The notes beneath the pieces were generated by a model. The model was not told the DNA's origin. It ran no database searches and saw only the letters and a list, made by a program, of their open reading frames with translations. This document shows, piece by piece, positions 1 to 11,000 of a stretch of 64,000 nucleotides of DNA. Position numbers and translations under genes: made by a program. Each line of letters begins with the position of its first letter. Positions within the stretch are counted from its first letter, which is position 1. Source of the stretch: Manduca sexta (taxonomy: Eukaryota; Arthropoda; Insecta; Lepidoptera; Sphingidae); NCBI RefSeq assembly GCF_014839805.1, contig NC_051128.1, positions 13,220,466 through 13,284,465 of the forward strand. The letters are read 5' to 3'.

Positions 1-556
1 AAGCGCTTGTTGCCGCTGATGCTTAATTAATTGACAAGTTATAAAAATGTGAAGAGTCCAAGAATTATAAAATATGGCGTACTTTAAACCAACAATAAAA
101 TTATAGTATTATTTGAACAGCGCACTCTTAATAAAATAATCATCTATTTCTAAATTGTTAATTTGTGGCAGTCGTCGGAAAACTAATTTTTGTATGCTAC
201 CTTTTTTTTGAAGTTATAAAATTGAGCTAGCATGAAAAAAAGGGAAAAAACTAAAAGGTCGCAAACAGAAATTGGTTGTTTGACGATTCCCACAAATTGG
301 CAATTTTGGAATGGGTCATTATTTTATTAAGAGTGCGAAGTATGCAGTCAGTAGTAACTATATACTCTTCTAAAGAGTATGTTTTGATGATGCAAACCAG
401 ATGCAGAAGGTAGTACCGCCGGACACGGTTTGCATTGCGAAGAGATTCGTCACTTTGAATCCCTACCTACCGGTGATTTGAGTCTTGAGCCTTGCTATTA
501 GAAGATTATTAATATTTCTTATTTTTATATGCATTGATATTGAGAGACTGTCTCGA

Positions 557-802
557 TTGTTTAGTTGTATTACGATACGATTGCACTGTTGAGGTCTCGG
601 GTGCGATGTCCAGGTTGGGAAAAGTGATATTAGGTTTTTCTACCCAATATCAGCCCGGAGTTTAGAATTTGTGCTCTTTATGGTGATCGGCCCGCGCGCT
701 ATCACATCATGGGCCAGAATACACATGAGTGAAAGTTGGTACACTAATTGCGCCACAGGGTACCCCTTTGGGATAAAAGGAATGGATGTGGGTGTGTAAA
801 AT
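557..802 (+). mobile_element. tRNA-derived SINE, family E, degraded copy
   Basis: The order matches the better copy at 62608-62833: a tRNA-like head with a decayed B box, then the block around ctacccaatatcagcccgga, then ctatcacatcatggg and a 3' end near cccctttgggataaa. Many substitutions show it is old. It is non-autonomous and needs a LINE partner for movement. Confidence 0.7.
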
Positions 803-852
803 TATTACCAAAATTTAGGAATTGTGATAGTAAGTATCTAATAAATACAATA

Positions 853-1227
853 AAATATAAATTAATAATAATAATAATAATATCAGCCCTGTATTATATA
901 CTTGCCCACTGCTGAGCACGGGCCTCCTCTACTACTGAGAAGGATTAGGCCTTAGTCCACCACGCTGGCCTAGTGCGGATTGGTAGACTTCACTCACCTT
1001 CGAAATTCCTATAGAGTACTTCTCAGATGTGCAGGTTTCCTCACGATGTTTTCCTTCACCGTTAAAGCGAACGATAAATTCACAAAGAATACACACATGA
1101 TTTTTTTAGAAAAGTCAGAGGTGTGTGCCCTTTGGATTTTAACCTGCGGACATTCGTCTTCGCAGTCCGTACCACACCCAACTAGGCTATCGCCGCTTTT
1201 TTTTACAACTTTTTTAAATATAAATTA
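853..1227 (-). mobile_element. tRNA-derived SINE, family A, with 12 bp target duplication
   Basis: Read on the minus strand it starts with GCGGCGATAGCCTAGTTGGG, which contains a polymerase III A box (TAGCCTAGTTGG). It continues through the conserved body (gaaggaaaacatcgtgagga) and ends in an (ATT)n tail. The flanking repeats aaatataaatta at 853-864 and 1216-1227 fit a target-site duplication. The body is close to other copies, so insertion was fairly recent. Frames read through it are not genes. Confidence 0.85.
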
Positions 1228-1539
1228 CTCTATCATAATACAACCCAACATTGAAAAGAGATCTACTCTTATATACAACATAATGGTTTGAATACTTCTT
1301 CACGATTCGATAAATTCATATAAATTGGGACAAAATGGAAGGGTTAAAGGTTTTACCGCGTTGTAAACGAATTGAATGTGCGACCGAGCGCTGGGTATCG
1401 ATTTTGAGTACCCAAGCCGATATAACCGCACACTCTGTGCAATGCTAGCCACAAAGCTTGCCAGTTTTATTTTATATTGTTTTTTATATTAAATGTAAAC
1501 AATTTATGAACAAAATAAATGAATTAGACAAAAGATTAG

Positions 1540-1701
1540 CTGGTAAGTGGAAACAGCTCGTCATCGACTCCGACAAGACGTTTCAAGTCGGACACGACCT
1601 TCAGTGATGAAGAATATAATCAAGAAGAAGAGTTCACAAGACGACGAAAGTTCGTTAAGAACAAATCATATTTCAATTCCCATCAATTCATCGGAGCATA
1701 G
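1540..1701 (+). pseudogene. short coding-like frame, possible retroelement remnant
   Basis: A frame of 53 codons follows an in-frame TAG and ends at TAG (1699-1701). Its composition is unlike random AT-rich sequence: a Ser/Thr run (SSSSTPTRRF), then an acidic patch (SDEEYNQEEE), then a basic patch (TRRRKFVKNK). An overlapping frame from ATG at 1506 runs 33 codons in a different register, so a single frameshift could separate two halves of one ancestral frame. Alternating charge patches like this occur in retroelement gag-type proteins and in many disordered proteins; the family is not recognised. Confidence 0.25.
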
Positions 1702-1947
1702 TTTAAAGTGCACATAAAACAAACTACGCTATGAAAACTGCAATGAGCGTTTTTCTTTATGGACCAAATTCCAAGGTGCATTACAGATATATTTTATTTA
1801 CCAATTAGATGGGTAAAGGGTATGGAGCTGCTCCAATTATAATCATTTTACCTGTGTTTTGCGATTATGAATTATAAATGAATGCATAGATGTTACGTAC
1901 ATTATATTATCTTCATCTTTTATAGAAACATTGGTTTGTAGTCGATT

Positions 1948-2212
1948 TATGTTTTTTTATGCGGGCACGCCAATATGTCCCTACTGCACCTGATGGTAAA
2001 TGAAGTGGGGTCTAATAGTAATATGTCGACTGACGAGAGATGATTACCCCTCAACAGTTACCACAATTATGCCGGCCTCTTGGAACCGGATGTACACAGG
2101 CTGATTCCGGAACGCAACACATTTACGTAGGCCACTATGGCGGGTTTTAACACCTTGTGTACGGTGGTCGCTATCCGGGCTGATATAAAATATGTCCTAT
2201 GACCAGCAATAT
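1948..2212 (-). mobile_element. T-tailed retroposon family C copy
   Basis: This is the longest reference copy of a family found about twelve times here. Diagnostic pieces on the plus strand are the T-run then gcgggcacgcc, cacctgatggtaa, gtcgactgacgagagatgat, attatgccggcc, cggaacgc and gatataaaatatgtcc. The T-run at the left end is the A-tail of the minus-strand element, and accatcagg(t) before the tail resembles RTE/SINE 3' ends. There is no coding capacity. Confidence 0.75.
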
Positions 2213-2214
2213 AA

Positions 2215-2478
2215 TCTATATATATAAAAATGAATCCCTATTTCCCTTGGTCACGCCATCACGCGAGAACAGCTGGGCCGATTTCCCTATTTTTTTTTTG
2301 TTGTGTTTGTTATTGTCAGGAGAAGGTTCTTATGCAAGAAAAAATTCAAAAAATTGCGCGGAAAATTTGAAAATTTAAGAAAACTTAACAACAATATTAA
2401 TTTTACATAACTGTCAGCGATCGACAGAATGCGCGCGTGCATACTATAGTTAAGACAGGACAACGTCAGGTCAGCTAG
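2215..2478 (+). mobile_element. Helitron-like non-autonomous element, family H1
   Basis: It begins TCTATATATATAAAAATG after an A and ends GGTCAGCTAG before a T, so it fits the Helitron rule of insertion between A and T with 5' TC and 3' CTAG and no target duplication. It is about 264 bp with an AT-rich interior and no helicase frame. It is co-linear with copies at 7374-7653 and 48493-48775. Confidence 0.75.
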
Positions 2479-2907
2479 TATGTATTATAAAAATGTATTC
2501 AAATTATCGTTAATATAAAGATATTATATTAATGATAATTTAGACATATTTTTGGTTTGATTTCGAATATATTCGACACATAGTTCTCTTTCCAATGGCC
2601 GCAACTATATCTTGACAATCCAGTCCAAATTGTTTCGGCTTAACAATACGAAGCCGAACGAGAAACTTCGTCCGAACGAGAGCCGCAACTGACAGCGGAT
2701 ATGGAGAGGAATTTAAAAGCCATTCGAATGAGTTCGGATATATCCGCAGTTTCCATTGTTCATGTCGGATATAAACGGTCCAGTTAACGTTTTGTAAATG
2801 TACTGAAAATTTTGAATATATTATTGAGACTGCAAACTATTGCGTCAGTAATATTGCTGTACCAAAATTATATTATTAATCAGTCAAGTCTAGAGATTTC
2901 TGCATCA

Positions 2908-3162
2908 GGTAGTGGTGGGATATATTTTATATCCGCCCGAATAGCGACCACCTTACAAGGTGTTAAACCCGCCATAATGGCCCACGTAACTATGTCGCAT
3001 TCCGGGATCACCCTGTGTATATCCGGCTCAAACAGGCCGGCATAATTGTATCGACTGTCAAGGGGTAATCATCTCTCGTCAGTCGACCTTCAATTGGACC
3101 CTACTCCTCTTACCATCAGCTGCAGTGGGATAAACAAGCCGGGCCATTATAAAAAAAATATG
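2908..3162 (+). mobile_element. T-tailed retroposon family C copy
   Basis: Opposite orientation to the copy at 1948-2212: it reads gatatattttatatccgccc, then cattccgggatcaccctgtg, ggccggcataattg, tcatctctcgtcagtcgac, and ends with accatcagctgcagtggg and an A-run. The A-run sits at the expected 3' end. Confidence 0.75.
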
Positions 3163-3319
3163 TGGATAAATAAAAATACTCAGCAGTCTAGATTGAACAT
3201 AGATATTTAATCTATATTTCCTTGCGTAGATACAAGCGGGAATAACCAAACATTTCATTTTCGGTATTTGTTAAAATCCATTAATATTATTATGTCCAAA
3301 AGTAGACACCGGCCAAAAC

Positions 3320-3480
3320 TGTTGACTTCTGGTTTCAATTCCTGGCTCCCATCCAAGGAACAGCGTAGCCGTTGATAGCCTATATCGGTTGGGGCCGTAA
3401 GCCTCTGGTTTTAATCCCTGGCCAACATCCAACCAGGATCACGGGAATGACTATATTTTATTCAATCAAAGCTAGGCTAT
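3320..3480 (+). repeat. possible degraded tRNA-derived SINE
   Basis: A motif (tctggttttaatccctggc) resembling a B box occurs twice in diverged form (3340 and 3410) in a short tandem layout. Support is weak and no second copy was found in the window. Confidence 0.25.
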
Positions 3481-3670
3481 TCCTTTATAATCTAGTAATT
3501 AATGCGGGTCTTCCCGCTTGATCCTTTCCCGTTATAAATGTTGTATTTATTTAAGATTGAATGTAGTTTTCATTTTAATGAAGAATTGGTCCATTTTCGG
3601 GCTTAAAATTTAAATACACCAACCGGTACGTGTATATACTAAGGAATATCTATAAAAAATACAAACACAT

Positions 3671-3907
3671 CACGCATTTATCCCCGAAGGGGTATGCAGA
3701 GGAGCAACCAGGGCATCCACTTTGCGCCAAGTATGTGCCGTCCCATATGATAGGGGGCGAGCCTATTTCCATATAAGGCATAAATTCCAGACTCAGGCCT
3801 GATATCGCCAAAAACCAAATATCGCTTTGCCCGACACGGGATACGAACGCAAGACCTCAGAGCGCTACCATACCGCGCATGCATACAACTACGCCACCAA
3901 GGTAGTC
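3671..3907 (-). mobile_element. tRNA-derived SINE, family E
   Basis: The minus strand reads a tRNA-like head with A-box match TGGCGTAGTTGT and a B-box-like segment, followed by the family E body and the end ccccttcggggataa. It is moderately diverged. Confidence 0.75.
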
Positions 3908-3952
3908 TAACTAACACAAACTTATACCGTTTGTAATATAGAAGCAAAGAAA

Positions 3953-4130
3953 GTAAACTTTCAAACTAAATGATCGAAGAACCAGCCGCTTGATCAAAAA
4001 TACATTTATCAATCAACAATATATATTTTACCATTTATAATGTAAGAACTAAGTAGGCTTTCAAATTAAATGATAGAAGAACCAGCCGCTTGATTAAAAA
4101 TACATTTATCAATTCACAATAGTCATACTA
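3953..4130 (+). repeat. 100 bp direct duplication, two diverged units
   Basis: The segment with ctttcaaactaaatgatcg and aaccagccgcttgat recurs exactly 100 bp later with a few substitutions and small indels. It is an old local duplication with no coding role. Confidence 0.75.
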
Positions 4131-4900
4131 ACTAGAAAGACAAAATTATGGATGACGTTCCACTGAGTGGCACTTGCCGTCACGATGTCTTAGCTCGATA
4201 AATTAGTCTCCCATACAAAGACAAAGGGAATCCATTTTGAGACTACAGTATCCTTTGTGATAGAGATATATGTGATGGTATATTATTTATGGGTGACATA
4301 GTTTATTTCATGTAATGGTGAATTTAAAGTGCCCTTAAACTAAATAAAGTTTTCTCGTGATTTCTTTCCTGAGTAACTCTGAAAATGAATTTATGCCACG
4401 AAAAGATTTTTATGAAATATTGTTGCAAAATTTCCTGTCTCACCTTTTTTCTGTTTGTCTTATTACATTCACTCTATGAATTATTTTGAGAAATTCTCTA
4501 CTTATTTGTTCAATAAAAGCTAACCAGGCAATATGTTTATATTTATGTTGGTTTTTCGGATATATTTTTAAACAGCTAAACCGATTTTGACGGAAATTTT
4601 GTTAACGATATCTATTATTCTAATTATAATCCAGATTACAATCCAAAAAAGGGCATTTCAAACCGCTATTTTTCCTTTTTGCATTATAATATACTTAGTA
4701 TTTTTTAAACTACCTTCGAATGCTTTAAATATTTGTTTTGTTATGTAATACAGATAGGGAACTAGAGGTCTATAACATGACATTTCTCACCAATGTTATC
4801 ATGTTTGTTGTATGACTGTTTGTTCCTTAATAAATAATAAAAATAAATATATATCTATACTGTATTTTTAAATAAATTAATATATTGTTTTGTCCGGCAG

Positions 4901-5044
4901 TGCTTCGGCGTGCGTTCAGCATGTTCGACTCTCAGAAACAGGGCAAGATCGAGAAGGACAAGATTCGGACGATACTCAACACGATGGTGCACAACTACGA
5001 TGACCTGGAACTCGACAGGATGCTAGACAGCGAAGACGCTGATG
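4901..5044 (+). CDS. TpnC: troponin C exon a (EF-hand I and start of EF-hand II)
   Basis: The acceptor is tccggcag just before 4901 and the donor is GATG|GTAAGT, a full consensus. The exon is 144 nt and begins with TG, completing a codon split by the upstream intron. If the missing base is A the residue is Met, which fits relatives that read MLRRAF or similar here. Loop I is [12 protein letters not shown], lacking an acidic residue at position 12, so it should not bind calcium. The exon stops inside loop II after D-A-D, splitting the Gly codon at loop position 4. Its length is a multiple of three and both ends are phase 1, so skipping it would keep the frame but remove the N-lobe. Confidence 0.93.
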
Positions 5045-8000
5045 GTAAGTAAAACATTTTTTTATTGCTTTGAATGATGAGACGAGCTTGCCGTTCGCCT
5101 GATGGTAAGCGATACGACCGCCCATAGACAGTAGAAACACCATCCAAAACCTTGAATTACAAAGTAGTGTTTAATAGCCATCCTGAGACATGAGATGTTA
5201 AGTCTTATTATGTCTAGTAGGTACACTGGCTACAATGTCCTTTAAACCGGAACACAATAGTGACTACGCACTGCTGATTGGCGGCAGAAATAGACATTGC
5301 GATGGTATATTCCCAGGCGGACTCTCACGTATGAGAGAACCAACAGATTGTTCTGATCTCACACATATTAGTAAATTCTTCTTTCATGTCATTAAGATTA
5401 CTAAGTCGAATAGCGAACTCGTTTGGACTTTCAAAGCAAAAAAATCTATCAATGGTTTTTAAGTTGTTTTTTTTAACACGACCTTTTTATTTGAAATTAT
5501 TAAACTACCAGTTATAATTATTTTTAAACATAACGTACTTAATGTCAATATGTATCACCTTAATGAAGATTTCATGTCTAAAGACCGAGATTAAGTCGAA
5601 GACGTTCATAAACTAACCTTTAAAGTGGCCATTCAAAAATAAACACTAGTTAATCTTGAATTAACGTCGCGTTTACGACTGGAATAGCTTCTGTTTGATG
5701 TTGGGTGTCTGTCTCGTCTTGGAATGTTTTTCTTGTAATCTATGCTAATAGATGTAAAGGTTGTTTGTTTGTATCTTTAAAACTATTGAATTGATTTTCA
5801 ATTTAGACTGATTTTTCAATAGAAGTTATTCCTCGAAATTGTAACTTAACTGAATTTAAAAATGAAAATATTAAACTTGATTGAAATAATTGATGACAAT
5901 ATGTTCATGTTGTATTTAATCCCACGTAAACTTTTTTTTGGCGATTAACCAATCAGCTCTAAAAGACATGTACATTGCTTAAGTAAGATGAGATACATTC
6001 AATTTAATATAATTTTTAATTTGAGAAGACTGCAGACGGAGCCGCGTTAAGAAGCTATAATGAGAACGTTTCTCGCCTTTGCTAAAACTGATTAACTTAT
6101 CTACCCATATAATAAAATTGTAATAGGCTGCTGTCTGTACATTATAGATACTGAAGATAAATTAATATGGAAGTCTTTATTAGAGCAACAGAAGTCAAAA
6201 CAACAGTTTTTAGAATTTTTGTCTCATGTTTGTAGACGCATCACACAAAAACTGCATGGAATTAAATGTAGTTTTCGTCGATGTATGACTAAAGATCTAA
6301 TTTAAAATATAGACTTAACTTTTTTATACCCCAGTAAAATATAAAGCAAGATTTTTATCACGAAAAATAATTTTACTCGGGTGGATTCGCTAGCAAAAGC
6401 TAGTAATTAATCGATTAACAACTTATGACATCAACGTCCTAGGAACATTCTATAAGAATCGAATCCAGGATCACCTCGTCTAGGATGTACACAAATCCTT
6501 TGTTAAAAGACAATGAAAACAATTGAAAGTCCGCTTAAATACGTAAGCCATAAAGCTTAAATATTAAACCCTCCATGAAGGATATACTTGGTAGCTCTTG
6601 GCTGATCTGGATTCTCTCCAGAAGAGTTAAGCCGTCAGTGGCGGTTGTTAAGTTGTCGCAGAGGTTGTAGTGACAACTTTAGCTGTAACATCAATTACTT
6701 GTTATAAAGCTGATGTTATTCTCGTAGGGGAAGCAGACGTAGTGCATCGCGGTTTTGCGAGATAATGTATCGTAGCAGAAGTTTATAATTTTGTCGAGTA
6801 CAAATACGTCTTGTTTATTTTTCAAAATTGGCTCGGCAATGTGTCCGTTCTGCATCTGGCGACTATAGACTGACAAGAGATGATCAACCCTCGACAGTCA
6901 GTCCGCAGGTTCAAATCCCAAGGGCACACACCTCTGACTTTTCTAAAAAATAATGTGTTTATTCTTTGTGAATTTATCGTTCGCTTTAACGGTGAAGGAA
7001 AACATCGTGAGGAAACCTGCACATCTGAGAAGTTCTCTATAGGAATGTGAAGTCTACCAATCCGCACTAGGCCAGCGTGGTGGACTAAGGCCTAATCCCT
7101 CTCAGTAGTAGAGGAGGCCCGTGCTCAGCAGTGGGCAAGTATAATAAGCTGATATTATTATTATACGCAGGCTGATCCAAGAAAGCGACTTACGTGGGCC
7201 GTCGTCGGTTTTATACCTTATGTGCGAATGAGACATAAATTATTTGAAATATTAATCAGCTTTGGTTTATAACAGCCTCCGTGCCATATGTTGATAGCCC
7301 TCCACTCAACGGCTTAAAGACACCTACGACAACAGACTTACATAACTAATAGCAAGCAATTTACACCATTGAAGCGATATATAAATGAATCCCTATTTCC
7401 CTTGGTCACGTCATCACGCGTGAACGGCTGGACCGATTTCACAATTTTATTTTTTTTTGTTTGTTATTGTCAGGAGAAGGTTCTTATGAAAGAATAAATT
7501 CAAAAAATTGCGCGGAAAATTAGAAAATTTAAGAAAACTTAACGAAAATATGAATTTGATATAACTGTCAATTGTTTGAAATAACTGTCAGCGATTGACA
7601 GTATGCGCGCTGCAAATTCATAGTTAAGGCGGGACGTCTGTCGGGTCAGCTAGTAAAATATAAAACACAAACAAAAATATACTAACTAACCTTCAAATTT
7701 TAAGTGCAACTATAAAATACCACGGTGTGACACGTTGTCAAACATGTGTCAGAAGTTGTCAGTAAATACATGTATTTTATTACTGAATAGCTTTTGTGTG
7801 TCATAAATTTTCTTTTGACGATGTGATGATTGTTAAATGCCCTGACAACGAGGTTTTAAGAATGTGATACCGATAAATTGCTACAAATATGTCATGACAT
7901 CATAAAAATCGTTGTAATTATTGTATTTTAATACGCTATTTTGATGGCAGTTATAGAGAAGACTAGCTTTTGTTACCGATCCCGCTTGCGTGGAAATGTT

Positions 8001-11000
8001 TCTTTACATAAATGGACTATACAGTATTTTTTTTATAGTATTTGTACATTGTGAGAATTCAAGTTGGGAAGAATTTAATAAATTTTTGAATGTGACTACT
8101 ACATCCATGATACTGAAAAAAAAATCTTTACGTTGCCTTTCCGTAAAATGATGTTTAAACGTCTTACCCTTAAATTAAGATTAACGACATTTCAAAAATC
8201 GAACACAATTTTTAATATTCGATCCGACCCTTATAAGCCAATCAAAATAATTCATTTGCATATATGTCAAAAAAAAACTAATTGGTCCATTTTCACACAA
8301 AAGGCATTTGGATTGTTTATTGAAAACGGCGGTTAGAGTATTTTTGAAAATAAATGACTAAATGGCTGTTGCAAAATATTATTGCGATTTTTTCCGTTGC
8401 ATCTGCTTTCTTTTAATTTGTCTTAATACTTCCATTGTATATATGATTAGATAGAACGAATGCATTCCTCGTTCCCTGAGACTCGGCAAGATTCACCGCT
8501 CGGTGTCATAAAACGAATGCCTCTGATCCTGGCTTGCATGTATTGCAGTGGCGGGTGTGAGGTCGGAATAGTTAATCCTTAATAATTTCGTGGTAATAAA
8601 ATTTAAATGAATTTTTGCAGATTTTTCTTTCATAACACCTCTCATAATTAACGCTATAATTCTTTCATATATAATTTAAAACGCAAACGCGTTTTACACG
8701 AGTTCATTTTGAGGCTGGGGACGGGCTATTATTCAGTCAGAGATAATTGGTTCTTTGTAAGCGTCAGAGCGTGAACCGAGTCATGTATGCAATATATTCT
8801 CCATTTTTTAAATCATTGGATAAATTTATTTATTTAGTACTTCATGTCAGAGCGTGAACTGAGTCATGTATGCAATATATTCTCCATTTTTTAAATCATT
8901 GGATAAATTTATTTATTTAGTACTTCATGTCAGAGCGTGAACTGAGTCATGTATGCAATATATTCTCCATTTTTTAAATCATTGGATAAATTTATTTATT
9001 TAGTACTTCATGTGCAAATGTATACAGGCGTCCTTGATGCCATAGGCATTCTCTACCAGTCAATCTTAGGGTAGTTCTGAGATAATTATAAATTAATTAC
9101 CTTACTAAATATAAGCGGCGATAGCCTAGTTGGGTGTGGAACGGACTGCCAAGACGAATGTCCGCAGGTTCAAATCCCAAGGGCACACACCTCTGACTTT
9201 TCTAAAATCATGTGTGTATTCTTTGTGAATTTATCGTTCGCTTTAACGGTGAAGGAAAACATCGTGAGGAAACCTGCACATCAGAGAAGTTCTCTACAGA
9301 AATTTCGAAGGTGTGTGAAGTCTACCAATCCGCACTAGGCCAGCGTGATGGACTAAGGCCTAATCCCTCTTAAACAATACTTTGTAATTCAAGGTGTTGG
9401 ATGGTGTTTCTACTGTCTATGGGCGGTCGTATCGCTTACCATCAGGCGAACGGCAAGCTCGTCTCATCATTTAAAGCAATAAAAAAAATACACAATGGGA
9501 TATAAATTCTTGGAAATTATACACAGGTAACACCGCTGGTAACACTTAGTCTACGAATTAATGCGGCTGTCAATAACAGCGTCATGCTAATTAACTGCGC
9601 AGCTGAGTTCTTAATCAGCTGTCAACTCAGATAATGTACTCCTAAAATGACCTCATTAACTTGATTTAGATACTTATTGGTTTAGATATATCGTGCATTT
9701 TCCAAGGAGATATTGGAATACGAAATCATTTTAACAAAGTACCTACATACTAAGTAAATCCCTTACACAATACTCTGACGAATCATTTGGTTTAGATATA
9801 TGGTGCATTTTGCAAGGAGATATTTGAATACGAAATCATTTAACAATTTTGTTTCAGGTTAAATACGTGAAAATTAAACATTATTATTTATGTTATGCAA
9901 AAGTTTGGATGTTGGAAGCACACGCAAACTCTGAAACGGATTTAAACGAAACTTTGCATTGAAGTAGACGTCCTGTATCAGTATATATAAATATATACTA
10001 CTATTTATCTCTGTACTCAATGAGGCTTTTATTCCAGAAATCTCTATTACACGGGCAGAGTTTCGGTCTAAAACTAGTTACTTGTTTACTAAAACATGTC
10101 TAAATTAACCTTAAACCGTCTGTAAATAAGTAAAGAAATAAATCACATTCAAATTAGGGCCGCCCTTTCGCGTGCGTCACGAACCTACCTCGTTAAATCT
10201 AAACGCGCATTTATATGAAGTTGGTTCAAAACTGGCCAGCTGCGAATCGAATGCTGGTGGTAGGATATATTTTATATCCGCTAAGACATCGACCACCGTA
10301 CACGAGGTGTTAAAACCCGCCATAGTAGTCCACGTAAGTGTGTCGCGTTCCGGGATCAGTTTGTGTATATCCGGCTGAAACAAGCCGGCATAATTGTATC
10401 GACTTTAGAGGGTAATCATCTCTCGTCAGTCGACATTCTATTGGACCCTACTACACTTACTAACATAACACCACATTAGGATCTTATGTCTCATTTTAGT
10501 CTCTCGACAGTCGACATTCCCCCACTTCACTTACCATCCATAAAGATGTTATTTCTCATTTAAGAACAAGCAGAGCAAAAATAATTCTTCTGACACGGAC
10601 GATGGGAATCACTTTACACTAACCCAGGTTATAAAACTGCAACGTAACCTCACAAATATGGCTCATAATTCTACGACAGCTATAAGTGAACTTAATACAG
10701 AGAATAACTAGTATGTTAACTTGATATGTGGTGAAACATTTCAACTGACACACAGCAATTAGGAAAGTAATTAGAGAGAGAGCCAGATGTGAGTTTACGA
10801 TGGACGGCGTCACACTGCGAGCGAGAATAAAAAGGAGCTATTAATGAATAGACGACGTCCCACTGCGAGCGATTTAAAATAGGAGCACTAATAAATCTAT
10901 CATCCATTCTTAGTTAATAAACTTGTAATTGAATTATAATATTTTTTCAAATTACCAAGTCTGCCAAAAAGTTGGGATGTATAATGATTTCTTATGTTTA

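Larger units (their letters stand above)
1..4900. other. upstream flank or intron of troponin C, repeat-rich
   Basis: No exon with a start codon in the right phase was recognised here. The stretch holds two SINEs, two copies of the T-tailed retroposon family, one Helitron-like element, one further SINE, a 100 bp duplication and one small coding-like frame at 1540-1701. It may be an intron of troponin C if the first exon is outside the window. Confidence 0.5.

Noticed and set aside
8763..9011. CRISPR-like array, because of regular direct repeats
   Set aside because: The whole 83 bp unit repeats with no unique spacers, in a eukaryotic intron.
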